Below are positions 17,075 to 27,099 of a stretch of 64,000 nt of DNA, piece by piece (positions within the stretch are counted from its first letter, which is position 1; every line of letters begins with the position of its first letter). The notes beneath the pieces were generated by a model, which saw nothing but the letters and a program-made list of their open reading frames with translations, did not search any database and was not told the origin of the DNA. The translations under genes and the position numbers were made by a program. The DNA is taken from NCBI RefSeq assembly GCF_002362315.1, contig NZ_MTZV01000006.1:2170001-2234000 (forward strand), written 5' to 3'. Origin of the DNA: Paraburkholderia acidicola (GTDB taxonomy: Bacteria > Pseudomonadota > Gammaproteobacteria > Burkholderiales > Burkholderiaceae).

Positions 17075-18046
17075 TCAACCGATCGAGCTGTGCTTACCGA
17101 TTGGGTCTTTCGCGCCTCCGGGATGCGGCGTACGCAAACCTCTTGCCAGTGAAGTTGGCCGCGTCTCGAGTCCCGCTGACGAACCGGGCGGCGGTACCTG
17201 CCCATGCGTTTCGAAGCAGCGTCGCCAGGCGCCTGGCGTCATGCCGCGCGCCGCGAGAAACTGTCGGTTGAAATTCGCGAGATTCGGGAAGCCGGCCTTC
17301 GCGGCGATGACCGCGACGGGCCACGCGGTATCGGTCAGTTGCCGGGCTGCATAGGCGATGCGCAAACGGCTCAGATATCGCCCGACGCTCTCGCCGACGT
17401 GCCGCACGAAGTAGCGGTGCAACGAGCGTTCCGACAGGTTGGCGACCGCACATAACTCTGCGACGCGCAGCGGTTCGCCGAACCGTCGATCGAGCAGATC
17501 GAGTACCCGGTTCAGACGCTCGGTTTCGAAGGCCGTGCCGGGTGCCACGCCGCCGTGAGCAGCCGGCGATGCGAGCGGTTGCGCCTGCGCTTCGGTGAGC
17601 GCGGCAAGCGTGTCGAGTACCGCCGCGAGCCGCGTGCGTGGTTCCGCATCGAGCAAGGCGGGTACGCGCGAACGCATCGCGGCAGTCGCGGCCTCGCTGA
17701 AATGAAGACCCGGTGCCGCGCGCCGCAGCAGCGAGCGCAGCGACGCGAATTCCGGACAGCAATCGGCGACGCGGCGCACCCAGTCGCCGCTGAACCACAC
17801 GACGATCGCCACCTGCGGCTCATGTGCAACGGGGCTCTCGCTGGACGCCCACGTGTGCGGCATGTCGGGCGGAACGAGCACAAGATCGTCACACGCGTAC
17901 TCGCCGATATGGTCGCCGACGAAGCGGCGGCCGCGGCTGTTCATCGTCAGCGTCAGTTCGTACTCGGGATGGTGATGCCATTCGAAAGGGATCTGCGCGA
18001 TCTGCCGGCGATACACACGCACCGAACAGCCATCGGGGATCGTCAC
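17075..18046 (-). CDS. AraC-family transcriptional regulator (cupin plus HTH)
   Basis: Roughly 320 residues. The N-terminal cupin-type domain (CSVRVYRRQIAQIPFEWHHHPEYELTLTMNSRG) is followed by LVLVPPDMPHTWAS; the C-terminal domain has the two HTH motifs of AraC/XylS proteins (LRVAELCAVANLSERSLHRYF and WPVAVIAAKAGFPNLANFNRQF). The reading frame stays open up to 18244, inside the divergent DUF1479 gene. I place the start at a GTG at 18046, close to where homologues begin, but a GTG at 18187 is also possible and neither has a strong ribosome site. It is the likely regulator of the divergent gene. Its effector is unknown. Confidence 0.82.
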   Translation of the reverse strand: MTIPDGCSVRVYRRQIAQIPFEWHHHPEYELTLTMNSRGRRFVGDHIGEYACDDLVLVPPDMPHTWASSESPVAHEPQVAIVVWFSGDWVRRVADCCPEFASLRSLLRRAAPGLHFSEAATAAMRSRVPALLDAEPRTRLAAVLDTLAALTEAQAQPLASPAAHGGVAPGTAFETERLNRVLDLLDRRFGEPLRVAELCAVANLSERSLHRYFVRHVGESVGRYLSRLRIAYAARQLTDTAWPVAVIAAKAGFPNLANFNRQFLAARGMTPGAWRRCFETHGQVPPPGSSAGLETRPTSLARGLRTPHPGGAKDPIGKHSSIG

Positions 18047-18200
18047 GCGTTCGTACTGGGGTTTTATCGGGATCGTCCGGCCGCCGGGGAGAGGGCGGCG
18101 AATGTCCGGATTGTATCGATGGTTGGCTGAAAAGTATGTCTGTGAGCACTGGAACGCTCCTAATCTACCTGCACGATAAACAACCACGATGAGACATCCG

Positions 18201-19442
18201 ATGCCGTTCACCATCGACAATCTGCAGGACACGATCCGCACCACCCGGCGTTCGCTGCGCGCCGCGCTGCCCGACTACGCGCGCGTGTTTCGCGAAGTCG
18301 AAGGCGCGATCGCCGCCCAGGTCGATGCGATCCAGCGCGATCGCGCGCGCGGCGCCGACACGATTCCGGTGTTCGACTATGCGTCGATTGTCGCGAACGA
18401 CGTCGATCCGCGCACCATTGCGCAACTGAAAACTCGCGGCGCGTGCGTCGTGCGTCGCGTGTTCGATCCGCAGCAGGCAAGCGACTGGAACGATGAACTC
18501 GGCGAGTACGTCGAGGGCAATCGTCTCGACGAGGTGCTTGCCCGTCGCGCCGAGGACCGATACTTCGGCACGCTGGCATCGAACAAACCGCTGATCTACG
18601 GCGTGTACTGGTCGAAGCCGCAGATCGCAGCGCGGCAGTCGGAGGCGCTCACACGCACACGGGTGTTTCTGAATCGCTTGTGGCGTGCGCATAGCGAAGG
18701 GCGCCAGCATTTCGATCCGGACGTCGTGCCCACGTACGCGGACCGGATTCGCCGGCGGCCGCCGGGTTCGGCATCGTTGGGGTTGTCGCCGCATGTCGAC
18801 GGTGGATCGGTAGAGCGCTGGCTCGATCCGTACTATCGCAATGTGTATCGCCACGTGCTGTCGGGCAACTGGCGCGACTACGATCCGTACGACGCGGCGT
18901 TCCGGCCGGACGTGCAGGAGATTGCGTCGCCTGCGGTGTGTTCGATGTTCCGTACGTTCCAGGGCTGGACCGCGTTGACGCCGCAAGGTCCCGGCGACGG
19001 CACGTTGCAACTGATCCCGATTGCGAATGCGATGGCCTGGGTTCTGCTGCGCGCGCTGCAGGACGACGTGCCCGACGATTCGCTATGTGGCGCGCAACCG
19101 GCGCGCGCGTTGTCGGTGATGCCCGAGTGGCATGCGCTGTTGCTCGAAGCGGTGACACCCATTCCGCAGATGCAGCCAGGAGACGCCGTGTTCTGGCACA
19201 GCGACGTCGTGCATTCGGTCGAAGACGTACATAGCGGTACCGGCTACAGCAACGTGATGTACATCGCGTCGGCACCGGGCTGCGCGAAAAACGATGCCTA
19301 TCTGCAGCGGCAGTTACCGGCTTTCCTGCGCGGCGAGAGCCCGCCCGATTTTCCCGCCGATCACTTCGAAACCGACTTTGCAGGGCGCGCCGAAGAGCGC
19401 GATCTGACAGCACTGGGGCGAGCGCAACTCGGCCTCGATTGA
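18201..19442 (+). CDS. DUF1479 / YbiU-family putative iron-dependent oxygenase
   Basis: About 413 residues from the ATG at 18201 (MPFTIDNLQDTIRTTRRSLR); an ATG four codons earlier is also possible. It resembles Escherichia coli YbiU, a family grouped with 2-oxoglutarate/Fe(II)-type double-stranded beta-helix proteins. Probable metal ligands are the HVD of LSPHVDGGSVERW (about residues 198-210) and the His of WHSDVVHSVEDVHSG (about 336-350), with a downstream basic stretch. Substrate and reaction are not established. It is divergent from an AraC-type regulator with almost no space between them, suggesting a regulator-target pair. Confidence 0.85.
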   Translation: MPFTIDNLQDTIRTTRRSLRAALPDYARVFREVEGAIAAQVDAIQRDRARGADTIPVFDYASIVANDVDPRTIAQLKTRGACVVRRVFDPQQASDWNDELGEYVEGNRLDEVLARRAEDRYFGTLASNKPLIYGVYWSKPQIAARQSEALTRTRVFLNRLWRAHSEGRQHFDPDVVPTYADRIRRRPPGSASLGLSPHVDGGSVERWLDPYYRNVYRHVLSGNWRDYDPYDAAFRPDVQEIASPAVCSMFRTFQGWTALTPQGPGDGTLQLIPIANAMAWVLLRALQDDVPDDSLCGAQPARALSVMPEWHALLLEAVTPIPQMQPGDAVFWHSDVVHSVEDVHSGTGYSNVMYIASAPGCAKNDAYLQRQLPAFLRGESPPDFPADHFETDFAGRAEERDLTALGRAQLGLD

Positions 19443-19670
19443 CGAGAGCAGACGAGAACAACGCAGCGGCAGGGTCGTCGTGCAGTGACGGGTAACGCCG
19501 ATACAGGTATCGGAAGTACTACCCAACTCACTGTTTTTTATCGGTTTTTCGCTTGGCGGGTCAGCAAAACAGAAGGGCTGCGTGGCATAATCGACCGACA
19601 CGGACAGCAGGCAATTTCCAGCGAAATCAGCGTGCGAAGTCCGCAGTGACGTCATTACTACCCGCATACC

Positions 19671-21080
19671 ATGGCACAGACCCTCTACGACAAATTGTGG
19701 AACACCCATGTGGTCCACACGGAAGACGATGGCACGACGATTCTCTACATCGACCGTCACCTGCTGCATGAAGTCACGAGCCCGCAGGCGTTCGAAGGGC
19801 TGAAGCTGGCCGAGCGTCCGGTATGGCGCATCAGCGCGAATCTCGCGGTCTCCGATCACAACGTCCCCACTACCGATCGTTCCCACGGCATCGCCGATCC
19901 CGTCTCGAAGCTGCAGGTCGATACGCTCGATTCGAATTGCGACGCGTACGGCATTACGCAGTTCAAGATGAATGATCTGCGTCAGGGCATCGTGCATATC
20001 ATCGGACCGGAGCAGGGCGCGACGTTGCCGGGCATGACGATCGTTTGCGGCGACTCGCACACGTCGACGCACGGTGCGTTTGGCGCGCTCGCGCACGGCA
20101 TCGGCACATCGGAAGTCGAGCACGTGCTCGCCACACAGACGCTGCTGCAGAAGAAGAGCAAGAACCTGCTCGTGAAGGTCGAAGGGCCGCTGCCGCGCGG
20201 CTGTACCGCGAAAGACATCGTGCTCGCGATCATCGGCAAGATCGGTACCGCGGGCGGCACGGGTTATGCGATCGAGTTCGGCGGTTCGACGATTCGCGCG
20301 CTGAGCATGGAAGGCCGCATGACCGTGTGCAACATGGCGATCGAAGCGGGCGCGCGCGCTGGCATGGTCGCTGTCGATGACACGACGATCGACTACCTGA
20401 AGGGCCGTCCGTTCTCGCCGCAAGGCGTCGAGTGGAACCAGGCCGTCGAATACTGGAAACAGTTCAAGACCGATGACGGCGCGCAGTTCGATCGCGTGGT
20501 CGAACTGAATGCCGCCGAGATCGTGCCGCAGGTTACGTGGGGTACGTCGCCGGAAATGGTTACGCCGATCGACGGCCGCGTGCCGGATCCCGAGCGCGAG
20601 AAGGACCCGGTGAAGCGCGGTGCGATCGAACGCGCACTGCAATACATGGCGCTCGAGCCGAACCTGCCGATCGAATCGATCAAACCCGACAAGATCTTTA
20701 TCGGCTCGTGCACGAATGCGCGCATCGAAGATCTGCGCGCCGCGGCCTACGTCGTGAAGAAACTGGGCCGGCGCGTCGCGCCAAGCATCCGCCTTGCGAT
20801 GGTGGTGCCGGGCTCGGGTCTCGTGAAGGCGCAGGCCGAACGCGAAGGGCTCGACAAGATCTTCACCGACGCCGGCTTCGAATGGCGCGAGCCCGGTTGC
20901 TCGATGTGTCTCGCGATGAACGCCGACCGGCTCGAGCCGGGCGAGCGCTGCGCGTCGACGTCGAACCGTAACTTCGAAGGGCGCCAGGGCGCGGGCGGTC
21001 GTACTCATCTGGTCAGCCCGGCGATGGCAGCGGCGGCAGCCATCGAAGGACACTTCGTCGATATTCGCAAGCTGGGATGA
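19671..21080 (+). CDS. leuC: 3-isopropylmalate dehydratase large subunit
   Basis: Leucine biosynthesis: with LeuD it isomerises 2-isopropylmalate to 3-isopropylmalate. 469 residues, family length. [4Fe-4S] ligands are in [12 protein letters not shown] (about 345) and [11 protein letters not shown] (about 405-415); the N-terminal [16 protein letters not shown] and the [27 protein letters not shown] stretch are diagnostic. The 228 bases upstream hold no gene. A CATAAT there (about 19585) may be a -10 box, without a good -35. Confidence 0.97.
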   Translation: MAQTLYDKLWNTHVVHTEDDGTTILYIDRHLLHEVTSPQAFEGLKLAERPVWRISANLAVSDHNVPTTDRSHGIADPVSKLQVDTLDSNCDAYGITQFKMNDLRQGIVHIIGPEQGATLPGMTIVCGDSHTSTHGAFGALAHGIGTSEVEHVLATQTLLQKKSKNLLVKVEGPLPRGCTAKDIVLAIIGKIGTAGGTGYAIEFGGSTIRALSMEGRMTVCNMAIEAGARAGMVAVDDTTIDYLKGRPFSPQGVEWNQAVEYWKQFKTDDGAQFDRVVELNAAEIVPQVTWGTSPEMVTPIDGRVPDPEREKDPVKRGAIERALQYMALEPNLPIESIKPDKIFIGSCTNARIEDLRAAAYVVKKLGRRVAPSIRLAMVVPGSGLVKAQAEREGLDKIFTDAGFEWREPGCSMCLAMNADRLEPGERCASTSNRNFEGRQGAGGRTHLVSPAMAAAAAIEGHFVDIRKLG

Positions 21081-21229
21081 GCGCCATGAAAACATCGACA
21101 CTCTGGCGTCGTGCCGCACTGCTGGCGTTGACCGGCATGCTGCTTGGACTGGCGGGTTGCAATACGGTCGCAGGCTTTGGCCAGGACATGGACGACGCCG
21201 GACACGCAATCAAGAAAGCAGCCGATTAA
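21077..21229 (+). CDS. entericidin A/B-family small lipoprotein
   Basis: 50 residues, from an ATG overlapping the leuC stop (ATGA) or from a second ATG three codons later. [20 protein letters not shown] is a signal sequence ending in the lipobox LAGC; the mature peptide [20 protein letters not shown] has the entericidin pattern (CNTxxGxGxD...G..I..A). It should be a small outer-membrane-associated lipoprotein. Entericidins are a toxin/antidote lipoprotein pair in enterobacteria; only a single copy is present here, so a toxin role is not implied. It lies between leuC and leuD and is probably co-transcribed with them. Confidence 0.85.
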   Translation: MSAMKTSTLWRRAALLALTGMLLGLAGCNTVAGFGQDMDDAGHAIKKAAD

Positions 21230-21349
21230 TGCAACGCTGCCGTGCCGCACGACGCGTGCGCGTCACTCGGGCTCGGCGCTTTTCGATTACACCGGCACGC
21301 GCGATCAGATATCGCGCGTGCCGGTCTCAACTCTGGCGGGTGATGAACC

Positions 21350-22003
21350 ATGGATAAATTCATCGTACATACAGGCGTCGTAGCGCCGCTCGATCGCGAG
21401 AACGTCGATACCGACGCGATCATTCCGAAGCAGTTTCTCAAGTCGATCAAGCGCTCCGGCTTCGGCCCCAACGCCTTCGACGAATGGCGTTACCTCGATC
21501 ACGGTGAACCGGGTCAGGACAACTCGCGCCGTCCGCTGAATCCGGATTTCGTGCTGAACCAGCCGCGCTACCAGGGCGCTTCCGTGCTGCTCGCGCGCAA
21601 GAACTTTGGTTGCGGCAGCTCGCGCGAACACGCACCGTGGGCGCTGCAACAGTACGGTTTTCGTGCGCTGATCGCGCCGAGCTTCGCCGACATCTTCTAT
21701 AACAACTGCTTCAAGAACGGCTTGCTGCCGATCGTGCTGACCGAGCAACAGGTCGATCATCTGTTCAACGAGACCTATGCGTTCAACGGCTTCAAGCTGA
21801 CCGTCGATCTCGAAGCGCAGGTCGTGCGGACCTCGGACGGTAGCGCCGAATATCCGTTCGAAGTAGCGGGTTTCCGCAAATACTGCCTTCTGAACGGCTT
21901 CGACGATATCGGCCTCACGTTGCGTCACGCGGACAAGATTCGCCAGTACGAAGCGGAGCGGCTTGCAAAGCAGCCGTGGCTGAATCACCGCATCATCGGC
22001 TAG
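21350..22003 (+). CDS. leuD: 3-isopropylmalate dehydratase small subunit
   Basis: 217-residue partner of LeuC forming the isopropylmalate isomerase. Signatures: [21 protein letters not shown] near residues 15-35, the swivel-domain motif [20 protein letters not shown] (about 80-100), and [18 protein letters not shown]. It lies 120 bases after the entericidin-like gene and 51 bases before leuB. Confidence 0.97.
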   Translation: MDKFIVHTGVVAPLDRENVDTDAIIPKQFLKSIKRSGFGPNAFDEWRYLDHGEPGQDNSRRPLNPDFVLNQPRYQGASVLLARKNFGCGSSREHAPWALQQYGFRALIAPSFADIFYNNCFKNGLLPIVLTEQQVDHLFNETYAFNGFKLTVDLEAQVVRTSDGSAEYPFEVAGFRKYCLLNGFDDIGLTLRHADKIRQYEAERLAKQPWLNHRIIG

Positions 22004-22054
22004 GCTGCACGCATCAGGCCCAACTTCTATCAAACACCCAGCAAGGAATTCCGC

Positions 22055-23122
22055 ATGAAGATCGCTGTACTGCCGGGCGACGGCATCGGTCCCGAGATCG
22101 TTAAAGAAGCCGTGAAAGTGCTGAACGCACTCGGCGAAAAATTCGAACTCGAAGAGGCGCCCGTCGGCGGCGCAGGTTACGAAGCGAAGGGGCATCCATT
22201 GCCCGACTCAACACTCGCGCTCGCGAAGGAAGCCGATGCGATCCTGTTCGGCGCGGTTGGCGACTGGAAATACGATTCGCTCGAACGCGCGTTGCGGCCG
22301 GAGCAGGCCATTCTCGGGCTGCGCAAGCATCTGCAGCTGTTCGCGAATTTTCGTCCGGCGATCTGCTATCCGCAGTTGACCGGCGCGTCTTCGTTGAAGG
22401 AAGAAATCGTATCGGGTCTCGATATCCTGATCGTGCGCGAGCTGAACGGCGATATCTATTTCGGCTCGCCGCGCGGTGTGCGCGAAGCGCCGGACGGTTT
22501 GTTCGCCGGCGCGAAGGAAGGTTTCGACACGATGCGTTATTCAGAGCCGGAAGTGCGCCGCATTGCCCACGTCGCGTTCCAGGCGGCGCGCAAGCGCAGC
22601 CGCAAGCTGACCTCGGTGGACAAGGCGAACGTGCTTGAAACGTCACAGTTCTGGAAGGACGTGATGATCGACGTCGCGAAGGAATATACCGACGTCGAGC
22701 TGTCGCACATGTACGTCGACAACGCCGCGATGCAGCTCGTCAAGGCGCCGAAATCGTTCGATGTGATCGTCACCGGCAACATGTTCGGCGACATCCTGTC
22801 CGACGAAGCGGCGATGCTGACCGGCTCGATTGGCATGCTGCCGTCGGCCTCGCTCGATAAGGACAACAAGGGGCTCTACGAACCGTCGCACGGTTCCGCA
22901 CCGGACATCGCCGGTAAGGGCGTGGCGAATCCGCTGGCTACGATCCTGTCGGCGGCGATGATGCTGCGCTATTCGTTGAATAAGGTCGAGCAGGCTGACC
23001 GCATCGAAAGTGCGGTGAAAAAGGTGCTGGAGCAGGGCTTCCGCACCGGCGATATCCTCACGCCGGGTTGCCAGCAGGTCGGCACGGCAGCGATGGGTGA
23101 TGCGGTGCTCGCGGCGCTCTGA
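22055..23122 (+). CDS. leuB: 3-isopropylmalate dehydrogenase
   Basis: NAD-dependent oxidative decarboxylation of 3-isopropylmalate in leucine biosynthesis. 355 residues. It has the N-terminal [20 protein letters not shown], the substrate Arg cluster in [24 protein letters not shown] with the catalytic Tyr region, the metal-binding segment [24 protein letters not shown] and [29 protein letters not shown] precedes the ATG. Confidence 0.97.
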   Translation: MKIAVLPGDGIGPEIVKEAVKVLNALGEKFELEEAPVGGAGYEAKGHPLPDSTLALAKEADAILFGAVGDWKYDSLERALRPEQAILGLRKHLQLFANFRPAICYPQLTGASSLKEEIVSGLDILIVRELNGDIYFGSPRGVREAPDGLFAGAKEGFDTMRYSEPEVRRIAHVAFQAARKRSRKLTSVDKANVLETSQFWKDVMIDVAKEYTDVELSHMYVDNAAMQLVKAPKSFDVIVTGNMFGDILSDEAAMLTGSIGMLPSASLDKDNKGLYEPSHGSAPDIAGKGVANPLATILSAAMMLRYSLNKVEQADRIESAVKKVLEQGFRTGDILTPGCQQVGTAAMGDAVLAAL

Positions 23123-23160
23123 GATGCCGGCGTAAGCGTAAGTAAACAGGCAATAAGCGC

Positions 23161-23190
23161 ATAAACAGGCCGTTATACCGGCCTGTTTAT
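23161..23190 (+). terminator. hairpin after leuB, possible terminator
   Basis: A 12-bp perfect stem, ATAAACAGGCCG with its complement, and a six-base loop, 38 bases after the leuB stop. It is followed by TTTATG and a short A-run rather than a clean T tract, so it may act as a weak terminator or mRNA 3' stabiliser. Confidence 0.45.
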
Positions 23191-23252
23191 GCAAAAACGA
23201 CGTGTATCGGCGGCTTACACCGCTCATTTCAGGTTTCGTGTAGACTGGCGCG

Positions 23253-23381
23253 ATGGCGAAGATTCCACAAATCTCCTCGATTTCGAACCAGCACGGCAAC
23301 ACAGCCCGTGCGGTTGAACTCGCCATCGTCAGCCAAACGCTGATCAAAACGATTACCCCGAAAACGATCACGATTCGCTGA
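23253..23381 (+). CDS. candidate leader peptide of asd (42 residues)
   Basis: ATG-started [23 protein letters not shown]... ending in [14 protein letters not shown] before TGA. The last 14 residues hold five Thr, four Ile and two Lys. Asd is a shared step of threonine, methionine, lysine and (through threonine) isoleucine synthesis, and the Thr/Ile-rich end recalls thr-operon leader peptides. No good ribosome site precedes the ATG, which weakens the case. It stops 83 bases before asd, and that gap contains competing hairpins (next entry). It could instead be a spurious ORF. Confidence 0.4.
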   Translation: MAKIPQISSISNQHGNTARAVELAIVSQTLIKTITPKTITIR

Positions 23382-23392
23382 TCGTCCGTCGT

Positions 23393-23441
23393 GCCCGCCT
23401 GTCTTCCCCGCGCGGTCACTGCGGGCAAAGATGCGGGGAAG
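23393..23441 (+). promoter_or_regulatory. mutually exclusive hairpins upstream of asd
   Basis: Four short blocks occur in order: GCCCGC (23393-23398), CTTCCCCGC (23403-23411), GCGGGC (23421-23426), GCGGGGAAG (23433-23441). Block 1 can pair with 3, block 2 with 3 through CCCGC/GCGGG, and block 2 with 4 as a perfect 9-bp stem. These pairings exclude each other, as in attenuators or translation-control leaders. No T tract follows, so control of translation initiation at asd (ATG at 23465) is more likely than termination. By eye only. Confidence 0.45.
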
Positions 23442-23464
23442 GCTCCACTCCAAGGGTAAGTGTC

Positions 23465-24586
23465 ATGAACGTAGGTCTCGTAGGTTGGCGCGGCATGGTC
23501 GGCAGCGTCCTGATGCAACGGATGCAGCAGGAAGGTGATTTCGACCTCATCGAACCGGTGTTTTTCAGCACCAGCAATGCGGGCGGCAACGCGCCGTCGT
23601 TCGCCAAAAACGAGACGAAGCTCAAAGACGCAGCCAGCATCGACGATCTGAAGAAGTGCGACATCGTCATCACCTGCCAGGGCGGCGACTACACCAGCGA
23701 AGTCTTCCCGAAGCTGCGCGCAGCGGGCTGGAACGGCTACTGGATCGATGCGGCATCGTCGCTGCGCATGAAGGACGACGCGGTCATCATTCTCGATCCG
23801 GTCAACCTCGACGTGATCAAGAACGCACTCGTCAACGGCACGAAGAATTTTATCGGCGGCAACTGCACGGTGAGCCTGATGTTGATGGCGCTGGGCGGAC
23901 TGTTCCGCGAGAACCTCGTCGACTGGATGACGGCAATGACGTACCAGGCCGCATCGGGTGCGGGCGCGCAGAACATGCGCGAGTTGCTGCAGCAGATGGG
24001 CACGCTGTACGGCGCGGCGAAGGAAGACCTCGCCGATCCGTCGTCGGCGATTCTCGACATCGACCGCCGCGTACAGGCCGCGCTAAACAGCGACCGCATG
24101 CCGACCGAGCACTTCGGCGTGCCGCTCGCCGGTGCGCTGATTCCGTGGATCGACAAGGATCTCGGCAACGGTATGTCGAAGGAAGAGTGGAAGGGCGGTG
24201 CCGAAACCAACAAGATTCTCGGCAAGCCGGCTGTGGGCGAGCCGGGTTCGATTCCGGTCGACGGGCTGTGCGTGCGGATCGGCGCGATGCGTTGCCACTC
24301 GCAGGCGCTCACCATCAAGCTGAAGAAGGATGTGCCGCTCGACGAAATCGACGGCATTCTTGCATCCGCAAACGACTGGGTGAAGGTCGTGCCGAACCAG
24401 CGCGAAGCGTCGATGCGCGAGCTGTCGCCGGCCGTAGTGACGGGCACGCTGACAGTGCCGGTCGGCCGTCTGCGCAAGCTGTCGATGGGCGGTGAATATC
24501 TGTCGGCCTTCACGGTCGGCGACCAGCTGCTGTGGGGTGCTGCCGAACCGCTGCGCCGCATGCTGCGCATTCTGCTCGACAAGTAA
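23465..24586 (+). CDS. asd: aspartate-semialdehyde dehydrogenase
   Basis: NADPH-dependent reduction of aspartyl phosphate to aspartate semialdehyde, the branch enzyme for lysine/diaminopimelate, threonine and methionine. 373 residues. N-terminal [20 protein letters not shown]; catalytic C134 in [15 protein letters not shown]; later catalytic and substrate residues in [18 protein letters not shown]. It follows an unusual leader region and ends at a terminator. Confidence 0.97.
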   Translation: MNVGLVGWRGMVGSVLMQRMQQEGDFDLIEPVFFSTSNAGGNAPSFAKNETKLKDAASIDDLKKCDIVITCQGGDYTSEVFPKLRAAGWNGYWIDAASSLRMKDDAVIILDPVNLDVIKNALVNGTKNFIGGNCTVSLMLMALGGLFRENLVDWMTAMTYQAASGAGAQNMRELLQQMGTLYGAAKEDLADPSSAILDIDRRVQAALNSDRMPTEHFGVPLAGALIPWIDKDLGNGMSKEEWKGGAETNKILGKPAVGEPGSIPVDGLCVRIGAMRCHSQALTIKLKKDVPLDEIDGILASANDWVKVVPNQREASMRELSPAVVTGTLTVPVGRLRKLSMGGEYLSAFTVGDQLLWGAAEPLRRMLRILLDK

Positions 24587-24622
24587 AGTAAACTACGCGG
24601 TTACGACGCGTAAGAAGTCCGA

Positions 24623-24651
24623 AAGCGTCGCGTTTCACGCGGCGCTTTTTT
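24623..24651 (+). terminator. intrinsic terminator after asd
   Basis: Ten-base-pair stem AAGCGTCGCG/CGCGGCGCTT with one G-T wobble, five-base loop and a run of six T. It lies 36 bases past the asd stop. Confidence 0.85.
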
Positions 24652-24723
24652 CATTGTGTGCTCCGAATCTTGTCTTCAATCCATCGCCAACAAGGGCCGC
24701 GCAACGACGCGCCAGGAGTCCCG

Positions 24724-27099
24724 ATGACAGTACGACTGAATGGTTTTCGAGCTGCCTCGCGCAACCGGGTGTGTGCCATGACGGCACTCGCGGCCGCGGT
24801 ATTTTTTGTCGCGGGCACGAGTGCCGCGCAAGTTGCGGCTGTCCCGGCTGCGAGTGCGGCAGCTGGTGATGCTGCAAGTGTCGCTGCCGACGCTAGCAGC
24901 AGTGCCACGGACGCAAGCGCGGTCACCGGTGCTAGCGGCAGCGCCAGGGATACGAGCACAACCGCCGGCGCAAGCAGCACCGCCAGGGCCAGGAGATCCG
25001 CCGCCGCAAGCGCAGCCACCGGCACCTCGGCCGCCGCTAAGGCTCCCGCCACGCCAATACCGGCCTCCGAGCAGGCCGTGTCGGCGATGGGCCTGCCTGC
25101 CGCGCAGTACACCATTCGGCCGGGGCAGTCGCTCAACGACATCGCGATGGATATCACGCAGTCGCACGACCGCGCGACGCTTACGCGTGCGGCACGGGCA
25201 CTGTTCGACGCGAATCCCAACGCGTTCATGGGGCATGACCCGAGCCGGCTGAAGCTCGGGTCGGTACTGGATGTGCCGACACTCGATGCGTCAGGGGCGC
25301 CTTCGGGACCTTCGGCGGCATCTGATGCTGCGGCATCGGCGGCGAGTGGGTCGTCGGGTGCATCGGGCGCATCGGCGGCGGACAGTGGTGCGGCGGTGTC
25401 CGCCAGCACACCAGCCGCGGCGGCGGCTACATCACCATCGGCCTCGGCTGCCGACGCGACGCAAACAGACACCACTTCGGACACGCAGCAGGACGAGCAT
25501 GCGAGCGGCGCTCACGTCTGGGCGGGAGCGATCCGGCCATCCGCGAGTGCGCCTGAGGGCGGCTCGGCAGGGAGCACGGCAACGGATACGGCATCGACCG
25601 ATTCGGCCGCCTCGCCGCCGCATGAGCAGGTTTCGAGTCTCCAGCAACTGCTGGCGCTGAAAAATCGCGTGTTGATGGCGTTGCAGAAGCACGGCATTGG
25701 CTCATCCACGGGCGCCGCGGGTAGCGGCAACGCGGCCCCGGCGCCCGGTGCGCAGCAATCGGCGGCTGGTCAGGCGGCGGGCAGTGGTAGCGTTGCCGCG
25801 AACGCGCCGACGGGCTCTGGCACATCCACGCCATCGGCTACCGACGGCCAGTTCGGCTTCTCGCAAGCGCAGCTCAGTATCGCCGCAGCCATCGGCGCGG
25901 CGCTGGTCGTGCTGCTGACGGGGCTGTCGATGCGTCGCCGCAAGGCGGCCAAAGCGCGTGCCGCGTTGCCGGCCACCGCGCCTGTACGACCGCCGACGCA
26001 ACTGGAGAAGGACACAGCCGCTTACCTCGCGCGTATGAATGCGCTTTCTGAGGCATCCGCGGAAAGCGTTGCGCCTGAGGCGGGCGCGGCGGCTTCTCAT
26101 GTTGCCGATGCTGCCAGCGGAGGCATTTCGGCGAATGCACAGCCCGCTTCACTCGATAGCGCGACGACCCCTGCGAGTCTCACAGCGGCCGCAGAGCCGG
26201 GCGCCGAAGCGTTGCCATTGGCGCCGGTCCAACCGGCCGCCGCTGATCACGGCGATCACGCCGCCGCCGCAGAATTACCCGCTGCCTCTACCGCCGAACA
26301 ACCTGCAGCGTCCGACGCAGCCACCCGGCCCGCGCCTGTCGCACTGCCATTCCCACCCGAGGCAATAGCGGCGCTCGGCAGCCTTGATCTGTCGCTGCCG
26401 CCGCGCACGGGAGCTACGCCGGCGCCTGCCACACACGACGGCATCGAGCCACAACCACCCGCGGCAACGTTCGAGCCGACATCGAACGAACCGGCCGCGC
26501 ACGATGCACCGCACGCCTATGTAGCCGTCGAGCCGGCGCCCGTTGAGCAACAGAACGTGCAGCACGAATCAAACGAAGCAACCGGGCACGACACACCGCA
26601 CGCCTACGTACCCGTCGAGCCCGCGCCAGTTGCGCAACAGAACGTGCAGCACGAATCGAACGAACCGGCTGGGCATAACGGACCGCAAACCTACGTACCC
26701 GTCGAATCCGCGCCATTCGCGCAGCAGAACACGCAGCACGAACCCACCACCGGGTACTCGGCCGCTGAATCCACCGAACCCACCCCCGTCGCCGCCGACA
26801 TCACTGCCGGCACCGCCGGCGCAGCATCAGTCGCAGGCCTCGGCGCGGCCCACTTCGGCGCGCTGAACCTCGACTTCGATCTCGAACTGCCACCGAGCCC
26901 TGCACAGCCGATCCCCGCGTTCACACCGGACGAACTGGCGCGCATCGCCCGCAACAAGCTCGATCTCGCGAGGGAATACATCCAGCTAGGCGATCTGACG
27001 GGCGCGCGGACGCTGATCAACGAAGTGATCGAAGCCAACGACGCCGGCACGCACGCCGAAGCGCACGCGTTGCTGTCGACGCTCGCGCCGCTGTCGTGA
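24724..27099 (+). CDS. fimV: FimV/HubP-family polar motility protein
   Basis: 791 residues from the ATG at 24724, which has CCAGGAG eight bases upstream. A signal or anchor segment ([14 protein letters not shown], about 19-33), an Ala/Ser-rich linker, and a LysM peptidoglycan-binding domain ([20 protein letters not shown], about residues 124-186) are followed by another low-complexity stretch. A single membrane helix precedes SMRRRK (about 380-408). A long acidic cytoplasmic region with three 29-residue repeats leads to a C-terminal FimV domain ([20 protein letters not shown]...). In Pseudomonas and Vibrio such proteins organise the cell pole, type IV pili and chemoreceptors. It is next to truA, as is usual for this family. 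Confidence 0.9.
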   Translation: MTVRLNGFRAASRNRVCAMTALAAAVFFVAGTSAAQVAAVPAASAAAGDAASVAADASSSATDASAVTGASGSARDTSTTAGASSTARARRSAAASAATGTSAAAKAPATPIPASEQAVSAMGLPAAQYTIRPGQSLNDIAMDITQSHDRATLTRAARALFDANPNAFMGHDPSRLKLGSVLDVPTLDASGAPSGPSAASDAAASAASGSSGASGASAADSGAAVSASTPAAAAATSPSASAADATQTDTTSDTQQDEHASGAHVWAGAIRPSASAPEGGSAGSTATDTASTDSAASPPHEQVSSLQQLLALKNRVLMALQKHGIGSSTGAAGSGNAAPAPGAQQSAAGQAAGSGSVAANAPTGSGTSTPSATDGQFGFSQAQLSIAAAIGAALVVLLTGLSMRRRKAAKARAALPATAPVRPPTQLEKDTAAYLARMNALSEASAESVAPEAGAAASHVADAASGGISANAQPASLDSATTPASLTAAAEPGAEALPLAPVQPAAADHGDHAAAAELPAASTAEQPAASDAATRPAPVALPFPPEAIAALGSLDLSLPPRTGATPAPATHDGIEPQPPAATFEPTSNEPAAHDAPHAYVAVEPAPVEQQNVQHESNEATGHDTPHAYVPVEPAPVAQQNVQHESNEPAGHNGPQTYVPVESAPFAQQNTQHEPTTGYSAAESTEPTPVAADITAGTAGAASVAGLGAAHFGALNLDFDLELPPSPAQPIPAFTPDELARIARNKLDLAREYIQLGDLTGARTLINEVIEANDAGTHAEAHALLSTLAPLS
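26488..26748 (+). repeat. three tandem 87-bp repeats inside fimV
   Basis: Three in-frame copies of a 29-residue unit (variants of [20 protein letters not shown] followed by VQHESN). The copies have diverged at several positions, so they are not a recent expansion. They lie in the cytoplasmic linker, residues about 589-675. Confidence 0.85.

Noticed and set aside
19499-19512. Small inverted repeat CGATACAGGTATCG between the DUF1479 gene and leuC
   Set aside because: Only a 6-7 bp stem with a two-base centre; too short to separate from chance.
19314-21209. 631-codon open frame antisense to leuC
   Set aside because: Low-complexity Arg-rich product spanning two genes on the opposite strand; an artefact.
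25226-26866. Several alternative frames inside fimV, both strands
   Set aside because: Pro/Arg or Ala-rich translations produced by the low-complexity Ala/Ser linker of fimV.
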